Below are positions 5,691-6,920 of a stretch of 6,920 nt of DNA, one piece after another. The position numbers and the translations under genes were made by a program. Position 1 is the first letter of the stretch, and the number at the start of each line of letters is the position of its first letter. Origin of the DNA: Bacilli bacterium (GTDB lineage Bacteria > Bacillota_I > Bacilli_A > RF39 > UBA660); NCBI GenBank assembly GCA_017888105.1, contig JAGHGS010000034.1, positions 1 to 6,920 of the forward strand, given 5' to 3'. Below the pieces are notes generated by a model. The model did no database searches. It had not been told where the DNA came from and worked only from the letters and a program-made list of their open reading frames with translations.

Positions 5691-5752
5691 AGGTGTGAAC
5701 AAGAATTTAATTTGCTCGTACTTTTTAATTTAATAGAACGGAGGGAATAATA

Positions 5753-6636
5753 ATTAAAAAAAGATTTAGTAACAACAGAAATAGTCGTTAAAGAAAAAAC
5801 CGTAGGAATATTAAGAGTAGGAAACGTTAATTATATTTCGTTAACAGACTTAGCAAGGTATCAAAATTCAAGTGAACCATCTTTTACAGTAAAGAACTGG
5901 TTAAGAAAAATTAATACTATAGATTATATTGGTTTGTGGGAAGAAATCCATAACCAAGATTTTAATTTGGTCGAATTCGACCAAATTAAAACTGAGTATG
6001 GTAGAAACTCATTTGCCATGTCACCAACACAATGGATAAAAAGAACTAACGCCATAGGTATTATTTCAAAAGGCGGAAGATATAGCATAGGAACTTATGC
6101 TCATCCGGATATTACTTCCCAAATTTGCTAGTTGGCTATCTCCGGAGTTTAAATTATATTTAATAACTGAATTTGAAAGATTAAAAGCAAATGAAGCATA
6201 TCAAGAAAAGATAGATTGGCAAGCTAACAGAATATTAGCAAAGTTAAATTATGTAGTTCATACAGATGCCATTAAGACTTATATCGTTCCAACACTTACA
6301 GAAGCTCAAAAAAAGCATGTTTATGCTGAAGAAGCTGATGTTTTAAATGTGGCATTATTTGGTATGACAGCAAAAGAATGGAGAGAAGAAAATTCAGAAC
6401 TTGCTAAAAATGGAAACATTAGGGACTATACAGATTTACTTCATTTAGTAATATTAAATAACTTGGAAAATACAAATGCTGAATTAGTAGAAGCGGGAGT
6501 ACCACAAAATGAAAGATTAGTTAGACTTAATAATTCTGCAAGAAGGCAAATGAAAGTGTTAAAAGATAATAGAAACATTAAGGATTTAGAATTATTGCAA
6601 AAACAAGTTAATGAAGATAATAATGAAATAGATTAA
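5753..6636 (+). pseudogene. KilA-N domain protein, start codon lost and frameshifted
   Basis: A strong GGAGGG (5740-5745) lies 7 nt before ATT at 5753, where ATG is expected, followed by seven A instead of six. The readable frame then runs KDLVTTEIVVKEKTVGILRV, NYISLTDLARYQNSSEPSFT, VKNWLRKINTIDYIGLWEEI, ..., GRYSIGTYAHPDI. A +1 shift at the CCC near 6117-6119 moves the rest, FASWLSPEFKLYLITEFERL and onward to TAA 6634-6636, into another frame. Removing one base at each site gives exactly 294 codons, supporting two single-base insertions in a 293-residue protein. The KilA-N domain (~residues 20-135) binds DNA in phage and mobile-element proteins; the later part (NVALFGMTAKEWREEN, NIRDYTDLLHLVILNNLENT) matches bacterial KilA-N proteins I recall. 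Its exact role is unknown. Separate translation of the 3' part (6097-6636) is possible but unsupported by an RBS. Confidence 0.8.
5960..5991. repeat. Perfect 32-bp palindrome inside the KilA-N gene
   Basis: The left half 5960-5975 is TTTTAATTTGGTCGAA and the right half 5976-5991 is its exact reverse complement, with no spacer; the centre is GAATTC. It encodes Phe-Asn-Leu-Val-Glu-Phe-Asp-Gln-Ile-Lys, where intact KilA-N proteins have a related sequence (VEFD is typical), so it arose within coding sequence. Confidence 0.9.
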
Positions 6637-6801
6637 AGTAGTGATAAAATAAATAGTATAACAAATGTTGTGGAAAATAAATTGCGATAAAATGTAATAA
6701 TTATAAAGAAATAAAAGCTATTACATTTAAGTGTAATAATTTTACAAATATATGACATTGTAGTAGTAAATTTTAATTAATAAAAAGTTATAGGCCAGGA
6801 T
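6637..6801. repeat. Intergenic stretch with short AT-only inverted and direct repeats
   Basis: No gene is seen here. AAATGTAATA (6690-6699) is the inverse of TATTACATTT (6719-6728), and TGTAATAATT is repeated directly at 6693-6702 and 6732-6741. There is no T-run after the inverted repeat, so it is not a standard terminator. The sequence is so AT-rich that chance is a fair explanation. Confidence 0.35.
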
Positions 6802-6834
6802 AAACGCATGAAAATTTAAATCATGTGTTTTTTT
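6802..6834 (+). terminator. Intrinsic terminator after the KilA-N gene
   Basis: Stem AAACGCATGA (6802-6811) pairs with TCATGTGTTT (6821-6830), ten pairs with one G-T wobble, loop AAATTTAAA, then a T-run 6828-6834. It would end plus-strand transcripts from the AbiEi/KilA-N remnants. Its right arm overlaps the stop codon of the convergent minus-strand gene. Confidence 0.65.
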
Positions 6835-6919
6835 CTAGCAATTTTACAATATCATCTGTATTTAGTAACTTAAATACGTTTTCTATTTCTTTTTCAAAAT
6901 CTATAGATAATAAAAATCT
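6821..6919 (-). CDS. C-terminal end of a convergent gene, unknown function
   Basis: The minus strand is open from the right edge to TGA at 6823-6821, giving 32 residues: RFLLSIDFEKEIENVFKLLN then TDDIVKLLEKNT. The composition (alternating Leu/Ile/Val with Glu/Lys) looks like real alpha-helical protein, and its stop coincides with a terminator hairpin, as expected for convergent genes. It is too short to assign a family, and an open frame of this length could occur by chance. Confidence 0.45.
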   Translation of the reverse strand, partial: RFLLSIDFEKEIENVFKLLNTDDIVKLLEKNT

Positions 6920-6920
6920 A

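Noticed and set aside
1..6920. DGR reverse transcriptase, template repeat or accessory gene in this window
   Set aside because: No frame shows reverse transcriptase motifs such as YxDD with its surroundings, and I found no second copy of the GC-rich patch on either strand.
1..6920. CRISPR array, tRNA or rRNA genes
   Set aside because: No regularly spaced 25-40 bp repeats, no cloverleaf with the GTTCRANNC T-loop, and no rRNA-like conserved segments were seen.

Overview
The window is AT-rich (roughly 30-35% G+C outside one short island) with GGAGG-type ribosome binding sites, A/T-ending codons, TGG for every tryptophan I checked and TGA used as a stop. This fits a low-GC Firmicutes host, probably gut-associated Bacilli or Clostridia. 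The protein types agree: a SipW/TasA-type exported protein, an AbiEi-like antitoxin remnant, a KilA-N protein and low-GC transposases. No species can be named from this sequence.

Layout, left to right. (1) 1-~1272: the end of an ISNCY/IS1202-group insertion sequence, with its transposase on the minus strand running off the left edge. It has three iterated terminal repeats, a perfect 14-bp hairpin and its own promoter. (2) 1273-1448: upstream region of the next gene. (3) 1449-3158: a 569-residue exported protein with a SipW/TasA-like N-terminus and a C-terminus resembling a C-type-lectin/FGE-type fold. Its last third holds a sharply GC-rich, adenine-depleted patch (~2961-3086) that looks like the variable region (VR) of a diversity-generating retroelement (DGR). 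(4) 3154-4704: a complete IS4-superfamily element (IS-A) with 22-bp terminal inverted repeats and a perfect 10-bp target duplication. It sits exactly on the 3' end of the exported-protein gene and supplies its stop codon. (5) 4715-5364: a truncated relative (IS-B) of which one end and the C-terminal third of the transposase survive, abutting the same 10-bp target. (6) 5383-6636: two broken genes on the plus strand, an AbiEi-like antitoxin and a KilA-N protein, each damaged by single-base insertions. The second contains a perfect 32-bp palindrome. (7) 6637-6920: a repeat-bearing intergenic stretch, a terminator, and the last 32 codons of a convergent minus-strand gene.

How it fits together (inference). 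This is an accessory region shaped by repeated IS insertion and gene decay. The most interesting unit is the putative DGR target: an exported, probably surface-displayed protein whose ligand-binding tip appears to have been rewritten from an A-rich template that is not in this window. No reverse transcriptase or template repeat is visible here, so either the cassette lies elsewhere and acts at a distance, or it was separated or lost when the IS elements entered right behind the variable region.
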